From Bacillus sp. FSL H8-0547 (GTDB taxonomy: Bacteria; Bacillota; Bacilli; Bacillales; Bacillaceae): a stretch of DNA of 64,000 bases. The DNA is taken from assembly GCA_038002745.1 (NCBI GenBank), contig JBBODD010000001.1, positions 4,050,547 to 4,114,546 of the forward strand, given 5' to 3'. Positions 39,601 to 48,583 of this stretch are shown one piece after another; the stretch's first letter is position 1; every line of letters starts with the position of its first letter. The translations under genes were made by a program, and so were the position numbers. Below the pieces are notes generated by a model. That model searched no databases and was not told where the DNA came from. It saw only the letters and a list, made by a program, of their open reading frames with translations.

Positions 39601-40919
39601 GTGTTATCTCCTATTTCAATCAGTGATTGCAGGTATTCCGCACTTTGTTCAAATGAGATTTTTTCGTGCACATCCTGCTTCAGAAAAGAAAGGATCTTCG
39701 GATAATACCTGATCGCTTCGTCAATTTCTCTGCTGGTTCCGCGCTTGTATGCGCCTATGTTAATTAAGTCCTCAGAGTTTAAATAGACAGCAAGCAGATC
39801 CCTTAGCTTTGAAGCGTTTTTCTTTTGTTCAGCAGGGACAATCTGGCTCATCACACGGCTGATGCTTTTCAGCACATTGACTGCAGGAAATTGCCCTTTA
39901 TTTGCAAGATTTCTGTCAAGAACGATGTGGCCGTCAAGAATTCCTCTTACCGTGTCTGAAATCGGCTCATTCAGATCATCCCCGTCAACCAATACTGTAT
40001 AAAAAGCGGTAATGGAGCCATGTTCATTTGTTCCGGTCCGTTCAAGAAGCTTCGGGAGGACGGCAAAGACACTAGGCGTGTACCCTTTTGTGGTCGGAGG
40101 CTCTCCTGCTGCAAGGCCAATTTCCCTTTGCGCCATGGCAACACGGGTGACAGAATCCATCATCAGCATCACATTTAACCCTTTATCTCTGAAATATTCT
40201 GCGATTGCAGTAGCTGTATAAGAAGCCTTCAGTCTCATCAGGGCAGGCTGATCAGATGTAGCAGCCACAATAATGGACCTTTTGAGTCCTTCTTCACCAA
40301 GGTCTTTTTCAATAAATTCACGAACTTCCCGCCCGCGTTCACCTATGAGGGCAATGACATTCAGGTCTGCTTTTGTGTTTCTTGCAATCATTCCGAGAAG
40401 CGTGCTTTTTCCAACACCGCTTCCTGCAAAAATGCCGACACGCTGTCCTTTTCCAACTGTCAAAAGACTGTCAATAACTCTGACCCCAACTTCCATCGTC
40501 TCATTGATTGGCGGACGGTTCATAGGGTTTGGCGGATTTTGTTCAGCTGATATTGGCGTCAGGCCTTTTGGCAGCGGTGATTGATTAAAGGGAAGACCGA
40601 ATGCATCAACTGTCTGGCCGATCAGCCCCATTCCCGCTTTGATCTTCAGAGGCTCGTTTGTTGCTTCAACAAGACTTCCGGGTGAGATCTGATTCACATG
40701 CTCAAACGGCATCAACAGAACATATTCATCTCTGAAACCTACTACTTCTGCAGCTATTTTCATTTCCTTAGAAGTACCCGTATGAATGTAGCAAAGGTCG
40801 CCAATTGAGCTTTCCGGACCTTTGGATTCAATCATCAGCCCGATTACCTTGCTTACTTTTCCATATATTTTAAATGAATCCATTGAATCTATCTTTAGAA
40901 GCAAGTCTGCTGCTTTCAA
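39597..40919 (-). CDS. fliI: Flagellum-specific ATPase FliI
   Basis: FliI is the F1-beta-like ATPase of the export apparatus. The 440-residue product has the Walker A GIFAGSGVGKSTLLGMIA, LIGERGREVREFIEKDLG, the Walker B region LNVMLMMDSVTRVAMAQREIG and PSVFAVLPKLLERTG. No ATG is available at the family start. TTG 40919 lies eight bases after GGGGAGG and gives MKAADLLLKIDSMDSFKIYG, which aligns without gaps to the B. subtilis N-terminus. fliH ends four bases upstream and fliJ overlaps the end. Confidence 0.95.
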   Translation of the reverse strand: MKAADLLLKIDSMDSFKIYGKVSKVIGLMIESKGPESSIGDLCYIHTGTSKEMKIAAEVVGFRDEYVLLMPFEHVNQISPGSLVEATNEPLKIKAGMGLIGQTVDAFGLPFNQSPLPKGLTPISAEQNPPNPMNRPPINETMEVGVRVIDSLLTVGKGQRVGIFAGSGVGKSTLLGMIARNTKADLNVIALIGERGREVREFIEKDLGEEGLKRSIIVAATSDQPALMRLKASYTATAIAEYFRDKGLNVMLMMDSVTRVAMAQREIGLAAGEPPTTKGYTPSVFAVLPKLLERTGTNEHGSITAFYTVLVDGDDLNEPISDTVRGILDGHIVLDRNLANKGQFPAVNVLKSISRVMSQIVPAEQKKNASKLRDLLAVYLNSEDLINIGAYKRGTSREIDEAIRYYPKILSFLKQDVHEKISFEQSAEYLQSLIEIGDNT

Positions 40920-40923
40920 ACCG

Positions 40924-41661
40924 TCAATCCTCCCCAATCAGCTGAAGCATGCTTTTTTTCAGCTGATTCAGCTGGGCATCAACGCCGGCATCCATTGTGC
41001 CGGCAGGAGATTCAATCACGCAGCTTCCTTCCTGAAGACTTTCGTCAGGATAAATGAACAGATCGGCCCTGGAAAGCAACACATCTTCCAGCTCGCTTTT
41101 TTGCTTGAGAAGCCTGCTGTAATAAAGCGGGTTAACGAACACTTTTATTTCCGGATGTTCTCTGACTTCATGCAAAGCTTTTTTAACTAGTTCGGCAAAG
41201 CAGGCAGGATGCTCTTCAAGCTTGATGAACATGATTTTTTCAGAAAGCTTCACAGCCAGATTAATAATGGTATCTTCTGATTGGGACACTTTTTCTATGT
41301 AATCCTCTTTTGCCTGATCCACAATGGTTTTTGCCTCTGAGAGAAAGGAGCTGTATTGCTGCAGGGATTCCTGTCTGCCCGCCTCAAAACCGGCTTGAAA
41401 CCCTTCCTCTCTTGCCTCTAGTTCTTGCTGTTTTTTTTCACTGATCCATTTTTCCTGCTCGTCTTGTGCCTGCTTTAGAATTCTGTCTGCCTGAACTCTG
41501 GCATGTTCCAGCAGCTGATCAGCGTCTGCTTTTGCCTGATGCATGACCATCTCGGGATTTATTTTCTCAGCTGGTGCGGACAAGACCGTTCTTAGAATTA
41601 TGGCTTTTTTGCCCTGTTCTGCTGCGGCTCGGTCTGATTTAATTAAATTAGACAATGACAT
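40924..41661 (-). CDS. fliH: Flagellar assembly protein FliH
   Basis: FliH regulates and anchors FliI. The roughly 245-residue product begins MSLSNLIKSDRAAAEQGKKA, has a long glutamine/glutamate-rich helix (AQDEQEKWISEKKQQELEAREEG with GFQAGFEAGRQES), and a C-terminal V-ATPase E-like domain. The start is uncertain. ATGs at 41664 and 41661 are too close to the GGGGGGG run, while a TTG at 41655 is ideally spaced. All choices overlap fliG. Confidence 0.88.
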   Translation of the reverse strand: MSLSNLIKSDRAAAEQGKKAIILRTVLSAPAEKINPEMVMHQAKADADQLLEHARVQADRILKQAQDEQEKWISEKKQQELEAREEGFQAGFEAGRQESLQQYSSFLSEAKTIVDQAKEDYIEKVSQSEDTIINLAVKLSEKIMFIKLEEHPACFAELVKKALHEVREHPEIKVFVNPLYYSRLLKQKSELEDVLLSRADLFIYPDESLQEGSCVIESPAGTMDAGVDAQLNQLKKSMLQLIGED

Positions 41662-42661
41662 CATCCCCCCCGCCGCGGGCAATGACGATTTCTCCTGCAT
41701 CCTCAAGTCTGCGGATAACAGAGACAATGCGTGATTGTGCTTCTTCTACATCCCGAAGTCTGACTGGACCCATAAACTCCATTTCTTCTTTAAACGTGTC
41801 TGCCATTCTCTTGGACATGTTCTTGAACACAATTTCCTTCACTTCTTCGCTTGCGACTTTAAGCGACAGCATCAGATCTTCGTTTTCTACATCCCTGATG
41901 ACGCGCTGAATGGCCCTGCTGTCGAGTGTGACAATATCCTCAAAAACAAACATCCGTTTTTTGATTTCTTCTGCAAGCTCAGGATCCTGAATTTCAAGAG
42001 AATCAAGGATGGTCTTTTCTGTACTGCGGTCAACACCGTTCAGCACCTCAACAACCGCTTCCACTCCGCCTGTCTGCGTATAATCCTGTGTGACAGCAGA
42101 AGAGAGCTTTCTCTCAAGGACCTGTTCCACTTCATTGATAATTTCCGGTGAGGTCCTGTCCATTTTAGCAATCCTTATTGCAATATCCGCCTGCTGCTGA
42201 TGCGGCAGACCGGACAGGATCTGTCCTGACTGTACCGGATCAAGGTAGGAGAGAATGAGCGCAATCGTTTGCGGGTGCTCTCCCTGAATAAAATTAAAGA
42301 TTTGGGCCGGGTCAGCTTTTCTCGCAAAATCAAACGGCTTTACCTGCAAGGAAGATGTAAGCCGGTGGATAATGCTTGAAGCCCGCTCTTCTCCAAGCGC
42401 TTTTTCAAGAATTTGTTTCGCATATGAAATGCCGCCCTGGGAAATGAATTCCTGAGCCATCGCGATTTGATGAAACTCTTCAATAATTCCTTCTTTATTC
42501 TGAGAATCTACATTTCTTACACTTGAGATCTCTAATGTAAGCTTTTCAATTTCTTCTTCAGAAAGATGCTTGTAAACCGATGCGGCTGCGTCAGGACCTA
42601 GAGAAATCAGAAGGAGGGCGGCTTTTTGCTTGCCTGTCAATTTGCTTGCTCGTTTAACCAT
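41648..42661 (-). CDS. fliG: Flagellar motor switch protein FliG
   Basis: FliG is the C-ring protein that touches the stator. The 337-residue product has an N-terminal FliF-binding domain (LTGKQKAALLLISLGPDAAASVYKHLSEEE), a middle domain with EHPQTIALILSYLDPVQSGQIL (the EHPQ motif), and a C-terminal torque domain with the charged helix MLSLKVASEEVKEIVFKNMSKR. It follows fliF by 14 bases and overlaps fliH. Confidence 0.96.
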   Translation of the reverse strand: MVKRASKLTGKQKAALLLISLGPDAAASVYKHLSEEEIEKLTLEISSVRNVDSQNKEGIIEEFHQIAMAQEFISQGGISYAKQILEKALGEERASSIIHRLTSSLQVKPFDFARKADPAQIFNFIQGEHPQTIALILSYLDPVQSGQILSGLPHQQQADIAIRIAKMDRTSPEIINEVEQVLERKLSSAVTQDYTQTGGVEAVVEVLNGVDRSTEKTILDSLEIQDPELAEEIKKRMFVFEDIVTLDSRAIQRVIRDVENEDLMLSLKVASEEVKEIVFKNMSKRMADTFKEEMEFMGPVRLRDVEEAQSRIVSVIRRLEDAGEIVIARGGGDDVIV

Positions 42662-42675
42662 TTATGAGTAACCTC

Positions 42676-44268
42676 CTATTCTTCCGTCAGCCATGATCTG
42701 AGCAGTTTGGCAAAGTCCTCCGGTTTATCCCGCGCCATTTTTTCAAGCTGCTTTCTCCTGACATCCCCTTCGCTTTCAGGTGCATCATTTACATCAGGAA
42801 GAATCATTTTCTCCTGATAAAATATTTCCTCTTCTTCCGGTTCAGCTGGTTCTTTTCTATTTCTTTTAAACAGTAAAACCAGAAGAATCGCAATGACAAG
42901 GAGCATTACGCCTCCTGCGATATATAGCCATAACGGGATTGAACGGGCCGTTTCAGGATCCATTGTCTGTTTTCCGGCAAACGGCTGAACAGATACAGAA
43001 ATCTTTTCCTCTATTTGTTCAGCAGTTAATGGCTCAGTCTGAGGATCTTTGTCGATGGAAGTCCGGACAATTGATCCAAGAAGCTGCTGGATGTCTGCGA
43101 CGCTTTGTGCAGGCAGAGAGGCTGGGTCATCTGCAGTAGGCGGTTCAACCATGACCTGTATGCCCAGATCCCTGATTCTGTATGGACTTTCTGTAATTTC
43201 TTTTTTCACACGATTGACTTCATTATTGATTCGTTCTTCTACTTTTTCATAATCTCCTGAACCTTCGCCCTGAACGGCTTCATATCCGGGAACATCATCT
43301 TCTCCCGTCCCGGTTACTCCGCCTGCACCGGCACCCTCTCCGCTGTAGGTTTCTGTAATCCGTTCAACGCTCACGGCCAAACCTTCATTGTTTTCTTCAT
43401 CAGCTGCTTCGACAAGATTTTCTTCCCGCTTTTCCTGAGTGAAATCAAGATCTGCAGTGACCGAAACCACAACTTTATCCTGGCCCATCATCGTTCCGAG
43501 CATTTTCTGAACTTGCCGCTGTATGTCTTTTTCAATCTTCGACTTCAAATCGTGCTGGGAACTGATGTTTTCGGCAAGCGGCATATTTTCATCACTTTTC
43601 AAATCAAAATACTCAAAATTCTGATCCATGATGACGATATTATCAGTGGATAATCCCGGAACACTCTTTGATACTAAATGGTACAAAGCATTCACGTTGG
43701 CCTGATCGAGCTGAACTCCAGGTTTTGTGTTGAGCACAATAGATGCAGTGGCTGTACCGTTGTCCTCACTGACAAAAACTGATTCTTTCGGTAGATTGAT
43801 CATGACCTTTGCATCATCAACCCCCTCGATCCCCTTCATCAGGTTCGAAAGCTCTGTCTGAGTCGCCTTCAGTTTTAAAACATCAAATTCATTATCGGTC
43901 ATCCCAAATCCAATGTTCTGTCCGAAAAAGGAATAATCAATGACCCCGCTGTTTGGTATGCCCTCTGCTGCAAGCTCCACTTTCAGCGTGTCGGTCATTT
44001 CGGCAGGCACCATGATGGTCGAGCCATTGTCCGTAATTTTTGATTGTATACCCTGCGAGTCAAGCGTTTCTTTGATCTGGCCTGTCTCATTGGGTGATAA
44101 GTCCCTGTACAGCGGCACCAGCTTCGGATTTGCTGCCATATAGCCTGCAATCACAGCAAAAAGCAGCAAAGCTGCCGCACCGCCAATCATAAAACCTTTT
44201 TGCGCTTTTGACCTTTCATTCCAAAATTGTCTGGTTTTCATTCTGAATTCTGTTACTTTTTGATTCAT
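42676..44268 (-). CDS. fliF: Flagellar MS-ring protein FliF
   Basis: FliF builds the MS ring. The 530-residue protein has two membrane helices, at about 26-46 (GFMIGGAAALLLFAVIAGYMA) and 445-467 (LWLYIAGGVMLLVIAILLVLLF). The first is followed by the YscJ-like ring-building domain with VPLYRDLSPNETGQI and KVMINLPKESVFV. The C-terminal tail (FAKLLRSWLTEE) binds FliG. A glycine-rich insert (GEGAGAGGVTGTGEDD) lies in the periplasmic-type loop. Confidence 0.96.
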   Translation of the reverse strand: MNQKVTEFRMKTRQFWNERSKAQKGFMIGGAAALLLFAVIAGYMAANPKLVPLYRDLSPNETGQIKETLDSQGIQSKITDNGSTIMVPAEMTDTLKVELAAEGIPNSGVIDYSFFGQNIGFGMTDNEFDVLKLKATQTELSNLMKGIEGVDDAKVMINLPKESVFVSEDNGTATASIVLNTKPGVQLDQANVNALYHLVSKSVPGLSTDNIVIMDQNFEYFDLKSDENMPLAENISSQHDLKSKIEKDIQRQVQKMLGTMMGQDKVVVSVTADLDFTQEKREENLVEAADEENNEGLAVSVERITETYSGEGAGAGGVTGTGEDDVPGYEAVQGEGSGDYEKVEERINNEVNRVKKEITESPYRIRDLGIQVMVEPPTADDPASLPAQSVADIQQLLGSIVRTSIDKDPQTEPLTAEQIEEKISVSVQPFAGKQTMDPETARSIPLWLYIAGGVMLLVIAILLVLLFKRNRKEPAEPEEEEIFYQEKMILPDVNDAPESEGDVRRKQLEKMARDKPEDFAKLLRSWLTEE

Positions 44269-44335
44269 TCGTTGAAATCCCCCGATAAAGACAGCTTGCG
44301 TGCAGCAGACCGGCTACATTGCTGGTTATGTATGA

Positions 44336-44629
44336 TTAGATTTGCATTCTCATTGCTTCCTGATAGGCTTCAACAGCTTTATTTCTGATTTCAATGGCTG
44401 TCAGCATGGCCACGCTTGCTTTTTCGGCTGTTATCATGACATCCTGCAGCTGCACATTTTTACCCTCTGCAAGCGCTGCTGTCATTCCGTCTGATTTAAC
44501 CTGCATCGCATTCACCTGATTGATTGACTGCTTAAGCATTTCAGAAAAGCCGGTTTCCTGAGACTGCTGCAGCTGAGCTGCAGGTGAAGCTGTTTGAAGC
44601 GGCTGAAGTGACGTAATTGCCTGTATCAT
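44336..44629 (-). CDS. fliE: Flagellar hook-basal body protein FliE
   Basis: FliE joins the MS ring to the rod. The 97-residue product has FSEMLKQSINQVNAMQVKSD and the C-terminal signature QDVMITAEKASVAMLTAIEIRNKAVEAYQEAMRMQI. It follows flgC by eight bases and precedes fliF by 67. Confidence 0.94.
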   Translation of the reverse strand: MIQAITSLQPLQTASPAAQLQQSQETGFSEMLKQSINQVNAMQVKSDGMTAALAEGKNVQLQDVMITAEKASVAMLTAIEIRNKAVEAYQEAMRMQI

Positions 44630-44637
44630 TTGTTATC

Positions 44638-45087
44638 CTACTTTCCTAGCTGGAGTGTTTTCATCAGCATCTCTTTGGATGCATTAAAGACTGTGACGTT
44701 TGCTTCATATGACCGGGTGCTGCTGATCAGATCAACCATTTCCTTCAGCGGGTCCACATTTGGCATCTGTACATAGCCCTGATCGTTTGCATCTGGATGT
44801 TCCGGATCAAAAACCAGTTTAAACGGGCTTTGATCTTCTCTGATTCCGGAAACTTTAACTCCGTTCAATGAATCAGGTTTCCCTTGCGCCTGATTAAGGT
44901 GAGCGAGAAAAGAACTTCCATCCTGCTGCAAAGCAACGGTTTTTCTGCGGTACGGCTGCCATTTTCCGTCGACCAGTTCTGCCCTGGCTGTGTCTATATT
45001 AGCCATATTGGATGAAATCACATCCATTCTGAGTCTCTGCGCCGTCAAGGCAGATGCTGTTGTATTGAGCTGACTGAATATACTCAT
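44638..45087 (-). CDS. flgC: Flagellar basal-body rod protein FlgC
   Basis: FlgC is a proximal rod protein. The 149-residue product has TASALTAQRLRMDVISSNMANIDTAR (rod signature), GYVQMPNVDPLKEMVDLISSTRSYEANVTVFNASKEMLMKTL at the C-terminus. Its ATG overlaps the flgB stop by one base (TAATG), so the two rod genes are coupled. Confidence 0.95.
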   Translation of the reverse strand: MSIFSQLNTTASALTAQRLRMDVISSNMANIDTARAELVDGKWQPYRRKTVALQQDGSSFLAHLNQAQGKPDSLNGVKVSGIREDQSPFKLVFDPEHPDANDQGYVQMPNVDPLKEMVDLISSTRSYEANVTVFNASKEMLMKTLQLGK

Positions 45088-45479
45088 TATCCGTTGCCTC
45101 CTTTAATGACGGTTTTAAGAGAATTGAACTTGCTTCCAAGACGTTCAATAACCGCATTATAGTAGATTTGATTTTCAGCAAGTTCTGACATTTCTCTATC
45201 TATGTCGACATTGTTTCCGTTTGCCTGATAGGCAGATCCGGTTTTTTGTATCACATTATAGGCTTCATGACCCCTGCCAAAAGAAAGATGGCGTGCATCT
45301 GTTCTTATTGCCTCAAACTTTGTCCGTTCTGAATCAAGTGACTCCTTAAAGCTGATTCCCTTCGCTTTATAACCGGGAGTATCGGTATTGGCTATATTGT
45401 GACTGATCATTTTTTGCTGGAGAGCTGTCCGATTGACTGCCTGTTCCAGAGAATGAATCGTTCCAGAAAAAAAATTCAT
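45087..45479 (-). CDS. flgB: Flagellar basal-body rod protein FlgB
   Basis: FlgB is a proximal rod protein and the first gene of the 26-kb fla/che operon. The 130-residue product contains LQQKMISHNIANTDTPGYKAKGISF, the N-terminal rod signature, and DREMSELAENQIYYNAVIERLGSKFNSLKTVI at the end. ATG 45479 has GAGGGGACAAA upstream. The control region before it is described separately. Confidence 0.95.
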   Translation of the reverse strand: MNFFSGTIHSLEQAVNRTALQQKMISHNIANTDTPGYKAKGISFKESLDSERTKFEAIRTDARHLSFGRGHEAYNVIQKTGSAYQANGNNVDIDREMSELAENQIYYNAVIERLGSKFNSLKTVIKGGNG

Positions 45480-45719
45480 TTTGTCCCCTCACAAAAGACT
45501 CATACCTTTCGAATGGTATATTGTCGAATTCTGTTAAATGCATACTGCAATTGTAAGAAATAATAGGCTTAAAGTCTATGAAGGTTATGTAAAAAAAGGT
45601 CGGATTTTGTATCTATTTTAAAATAGGTTAATTATACCTAGTTAATTAACACTATTTAACAGCAGAGGTTCTTCGTAATAGGATTTTGTTCACATGCAAG
45701 ATCATAAATTTTTCCAAAA
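45480..45719 (-). promoter_or_regulatory. fla/che operon control region
   Basis: These 240 AT-rich bases between the codY terminator and flgB hold two possible SigA promoters: TTAAAT-17-TATAAT (45631-45659) and TAGACT-17-TACAAT (45550-45578). A perfect 14-base palindrome CTATTTTAAAATAG (45613-45626) lies between them. A near-perfect inverted repeat ATACC..GGTAT (about 45510-45519) sits before the flgB SD. In B. subtilis this operon has SigA and SigD promoters and is controlled by CodY, DegU and SwrA. No convincing SigD or CodY consensus was seen here. Confidence 0.6.
45550..45578 (-). promoter_or_regulatory. Proximal SigA-type promoter of flgB
   Basis: TAGACT, 17 bases, TACAAT on the minus strand; four and five matches to the -35 and -10 consensus. 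The start would be near 45543, giving a 60-base leader. Confidence 0.65.
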
Positions 45720-45751
45720 CAAAAAAGCACTTCGCTGAGAAGTGCTTTTTT
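45720..45751. terminator. Terminator after codY (bidirectional)
   Basis: AAAAAAGCACTTC and GAAGTGCTTTTTT flank TCAGC on the minus strand: a strong stem with A- and T-tracts on both sides, 12 bases after the codY stop. It isolates the xerC-hslVU-codY unit from the flagellar operon. Confidence 0.9.
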
Positions 45752-45763
45752 GTAAAGAATTTA

Positions 45764-46543
45764 TTAATTCGTTTTTAATTTTTCAAGTTCTAAGAGGAAC
45801 TTGTCATTAAGAACTTTAATGTATGTTCCTTTCATTCCGAGGGAACGGGATTCAATAACACCTGCACTTTCAAGTTTGCGCAGTGCATTTACGATAACTG
45901 ATCTGGTGATGCCGACTCTGTCAGCAATTTTACTTGCAACAAGCAGCCCTTCGTTTCCGTTAAGTTCTTCAAAAATATGTTCGATTGCTTCAAGCTCACT
46001 GTATGACAACGAGCTGATTGCCATTTGTACAACTGCTTTGCTTCTTGCTTCATCCTCAATTTCCTCCGCTTTCTCGCGAAGAATTTCCATACCGACAACA
46101 GTTGCGCCGTACTCGGCAAGAATCAGGTCATCATCTTCAAACTGTTCCTGAAGTCTCGCAAGAATAAGCGTGCCAAGACGCTCTCCTCCGCCAATAATCG
46201 GAACAATAGTAGTTAAGCCATTCTTGAATAATTCACGGTTTTCAACAGGGAAAGCTGTGTATTCACTGAAAACATCAAGGTTTGATGATGTTTCGCTGAT
46301 GTTGAAGAGATTTTTAGTGTATTCTTCAGGGAACTGACGGTCCTCAAGCATTTGGATCATCCGCTCATTTTCAATCTGCTGATTAATGGCAAATCCTAAA
46401 AGTTTTCCGCGGCGGCTGACGACGAAAATATTCGCTTCAATCACATCGCTGAGTGTTTCCGACATTTCTTTAAAGTTAACCGGTTTACCGGCTGCCTTTT
46501 GAAGCATCGCGTTAATTTTTCTTGTTTTTTGCAATAAAGCCAT
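45764..46543 (-). CDS. codY: GTP- and BCAA-sensing global repressor CodY
   Basis: CodY represses starvation genes when GTP and branched-chain amino acids are high. The 259-residue protein has the N-terminal GAF domain ([15 protein letters not shown], then FCVVSR-type start [17 protein letters not shown]) and a C-terminal winged helix ([44 protein letters not shown]). It shares a transcript with xerC-hslV-hslU, as in B. subtilis, and ends in a strong terminator just before the fla/che operon it may regulate. Confidence 0.97.
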   Translation of the reverse strand: MALLQKTRKINAMLQKAAGKPVNFKEMSETLSDVIEANIFVVSRRGKLLGFAINQQIENERMIQMLEDRQFPEEYTKNLFNISETSSNLDVFSEYTAFPVENRELFKNGLTTIVPIIGGGERLGTLILARLQEQFEDDDLILAEYGATVVGMEILREKAEEIEDEARSKAVVQMAISSLSYSELEAIEHIFEELNGNEGLLVASKIADRVGITRSVIVNALRKLESAGVIESRSLGMKGTYIKVLNDKFLLELEKLKTN

Positions 46544-46570
46544 TAGTTTGTTCCTCCTGGAAATATGTAA

Positions 46571-47971
46571 TTATAAGATGAATTGACTTAAATCTTTGTT
46601 TTTAGCAATTTTGCTCAGTTTATCCTCAACGTATTGAGGGGTAATTGTTATTTTGTCCATTGTGATATCCGGTGCTTCAAATGAAAGATCTTCAAGCAGT
46701 CTCTCAAGAATCGTGTGAAGCCTTCTCGCACCAATGTTGTCTGTGTCCTGGTTAACCTGAAATGCCACTTCTGCAATCTTACGAATAGCATCGTCAGAAA
46801 ATTCAAGTTGTATACCTTCCGTTTCCAATAATGCTGTGTATTGTTTAAGAAGCGCATTATCCGGTTCTGTCAGAATACGGACGAAATCTTCAACGGTCAG
46901 CTTTGTCAGCTCGACGCGGATCGGAAATCTGCCCTGAAGCTCAGGTATAAGGTCAGACGGTTTTGCTATATGAAATGCACCTGCTGCAATGAATAGGACA
47001 TGATCTGTTTTCACAGAGCCGTACTTCGTCACAACAGTAGAGCCCTCAACGATCGGAAGGATGTCCCGCTGTACACCTTCACGTGATACATCTGCCGATC
47101 CTCCGCCCTGATTCTTTTTAGCAATTTTGTCGATTTCATCAATGAAAATAATGCCCATCTGCTCGGCACGCATCACAGCTTCCTGCGTAACGTCATCCAT
47201 GTCAATCAGTTTCTGTGCTTCTTCGCCCGTCAGCACTTTTCTTGCTTCCCGGACAGTCAGCCTGCGTTTTTTCTTCTTTTTAGGCATAAAGCTGCTTAAT
47301 GCATCCTGCATGTTCATACCCATTTGTTCCATACCCGAACCCTGAAGCATATCAAACATGGACGCATTCTGCTCTTCAACTTCAACCGTCACGTGATGAT
47401 CTTCAAGCTCTCCAAGTGCAAGCTGGTGAGCCATTTTACGTCTTTTCTCTTCTGTTGACTGCTCTTCAGAAGAATAGTCATCCTGCTCCTGAGTCTGTCC
47501 CTGAGCGCCGCCGAAAAGCATTTCAAGAGGGTTCTTATACGAAGTCTGCTTCTTTTTTCCCGGAACAAGAAGCTCGACAAGCCGTTTGTTGGCATTTTCT
47601 TCTGCAAGTGCTTTTACTTCATTCATTTTCTCTTCTTTTACGAGTCTCACAGATGTTTCAGCGAGGTCACGGACCATCGATTCGACATCACGCCCTACAT
47701 ATCCGACTTCTGTGAATTTCGTCGCTTCCACTTTAATGAACGGAGCACCTGTAAGTTTGGCAATTCTTCTTGCGATCTCGGTTTTTCCGACACCCGTCGG
47801 CCCAATCATCAGAATATTTTTCGGAACAACTTCATCGCGGAGATTTTCAGACAGTCTGCTTCTGCGGTAGCGGTTTCTCAATGCGACTGCTACAGCTTTC
47901 TTAGCGTCCTTTTGTCCAACGATATACTGATCCAGTTTTTCAACCGTTTGTCTTGGCGTTAATTCTTTCAT
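46571..47971 (-). CDS. hslU: ATP-dependent protease ATPase subunit HslU (ClpY)
   Basis: HslU is the AAA+ unfoldase of the HslUV protease (CodX/ClpY in Bacillus). The 466-residue product begins [24 protein letters not shown] and has Walker [18 protein letters not shown]. It also has the I domain (about 150-260, with [17 protein letters not shown]), Walker [14 protein letters not shown], a sensor/arginine region, and the C-terminal DLSQFIL that inserts into HslV. It lies 18 bases after hslV. Confidence 0.96.
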   Translation of the reverse strand: MKELTPRQTVEKLDQYIVGQKDAKKAVAVALRNRYRRSRLSENLRDEVVPKNILMIGPTGVGKTEIARRIAKLTGAPFIKVEATKFTEVGYVGRDVESMVRDLAETSVRLVKEEKMNEVKALAEENANKRLVELLVPGKKKQTSYKNPLEMLFGGAQGQTQEQDDYSSEEQSTEEKRRKMAHQLALGELEDHHVTVEVEEQNASMFDMLQGSGMEQMGMNMQDALSSFMPKKKKKRRLTVREARKVLTGEEAQKLIDMDDVTQEAVMRAEQMGIIFIDEIDKIAKKNQGGGSADVSREGVQRDILPIVEGSTVVTKYGSVKTDHVLFIAAGAFHIAKPSDLIPELQGRFPIRVELTKLTVEDFVRILTEPDNALLKQYTALLETEGIQLEFSDDAIRKIAEVAFQVNQDTDNIGARRLHTILERLLEDLSFEAPDITMDKITITPQYVEDKLSKIAKNKDLSQFIL

Positions 47972-47989
47972 TGATCAGGACTCCCCTCT

Positions 47990-48532
47990 TTATAGTTCTT
48001 CGACTATGATATTCAGGTTTGTATAAACACAGATTTCGCCTGCCATTTGAAGGGCAGCCTGGGCGATTTCTTTTGCTGAAAGTGTTTCCCCGGAGTAGCG
48101 TTTGAGCGCTCTTCCTGCTGAGAGGGCATAATTCCCTCCGGAACCGATGGCAAGAATGCCGTCATCAGGCTCAATAACCTCACCTGTACCGGAAATGAGA
48201 AGCAGATCTTCCTCATTCATGACAATCAGCATAGCTTCAAGCTTTCTGAGGACTTTATCGCTTCTCCATTCTTTTGCAAGCTCAACAGCTGCACGCTGAA
48301 GATTTCCATTGTATTCCTCAAGCTTTCCCTCAAACATTTCAAACAAGGTAAAAGCATCTGCTACAGATCCCGCAAAGCCGGCAATTACCTTGCCGTTAAA
48401 AAGCTTTCTTACTTTTTTGGCTGTATGCTTCATAACGACCGCATTTCCAAACGTCACCTGGCCGTCGCCTGCCATTGCACACTTGCCGTTATGCTGAACA
48501 GCAAAGATCGTTGTTGCGTGAAATTGAGACAT
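47990..48532 (-). CDS. hslV: ATP-dependent protease subunit HslV (ClpQ) with N-terminal Ser
   Basis: HslV is the proteasome-like peptidase of HslUV. The 180-residue product starts [29 protein letters not shown]. As in Bacillus ClpQ, a five-residue extension precedes the TT of other HslV proteins, so after Met removal the N-terminal nucleophile would be serine rather than threonine. [12 protein letters not shown] and the C-terminal [16 protein letters not shown] are typical. An open frame to 48580 is rejected; ATG 48532 has GGAGGTGG. Confidence 0.95.
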   Translation of the reverse strand: MSQFHATTIFAVQHNGKCAMAGDGQVTFGNAVVMKHTAKKVRKLFNGKVIAGFAGSVADAFTLFEMFEGKLEEYNGNLQRAAVELAKEWRSDKVLRKLEAMLIVMNEEDLLLISGTGEVIEPDDGILAIGSGGNYALSAGRALKRYSGETLSAKEIAQAALQMAGEICVYTNLNIIVEEL

Positions 48533-48583
48533 CCTGCCACCTCCAACATCATTTTTATGTACTGCACTTTCCGGCATCAAGCT

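Noticed and set aside
45519..45526. GACAATAT as a SigD -10 before flgB
   Set aside because: Only six of eight bases fit GCCGATAT and no TAAA-like -35 lies 14-16 bases upstream.
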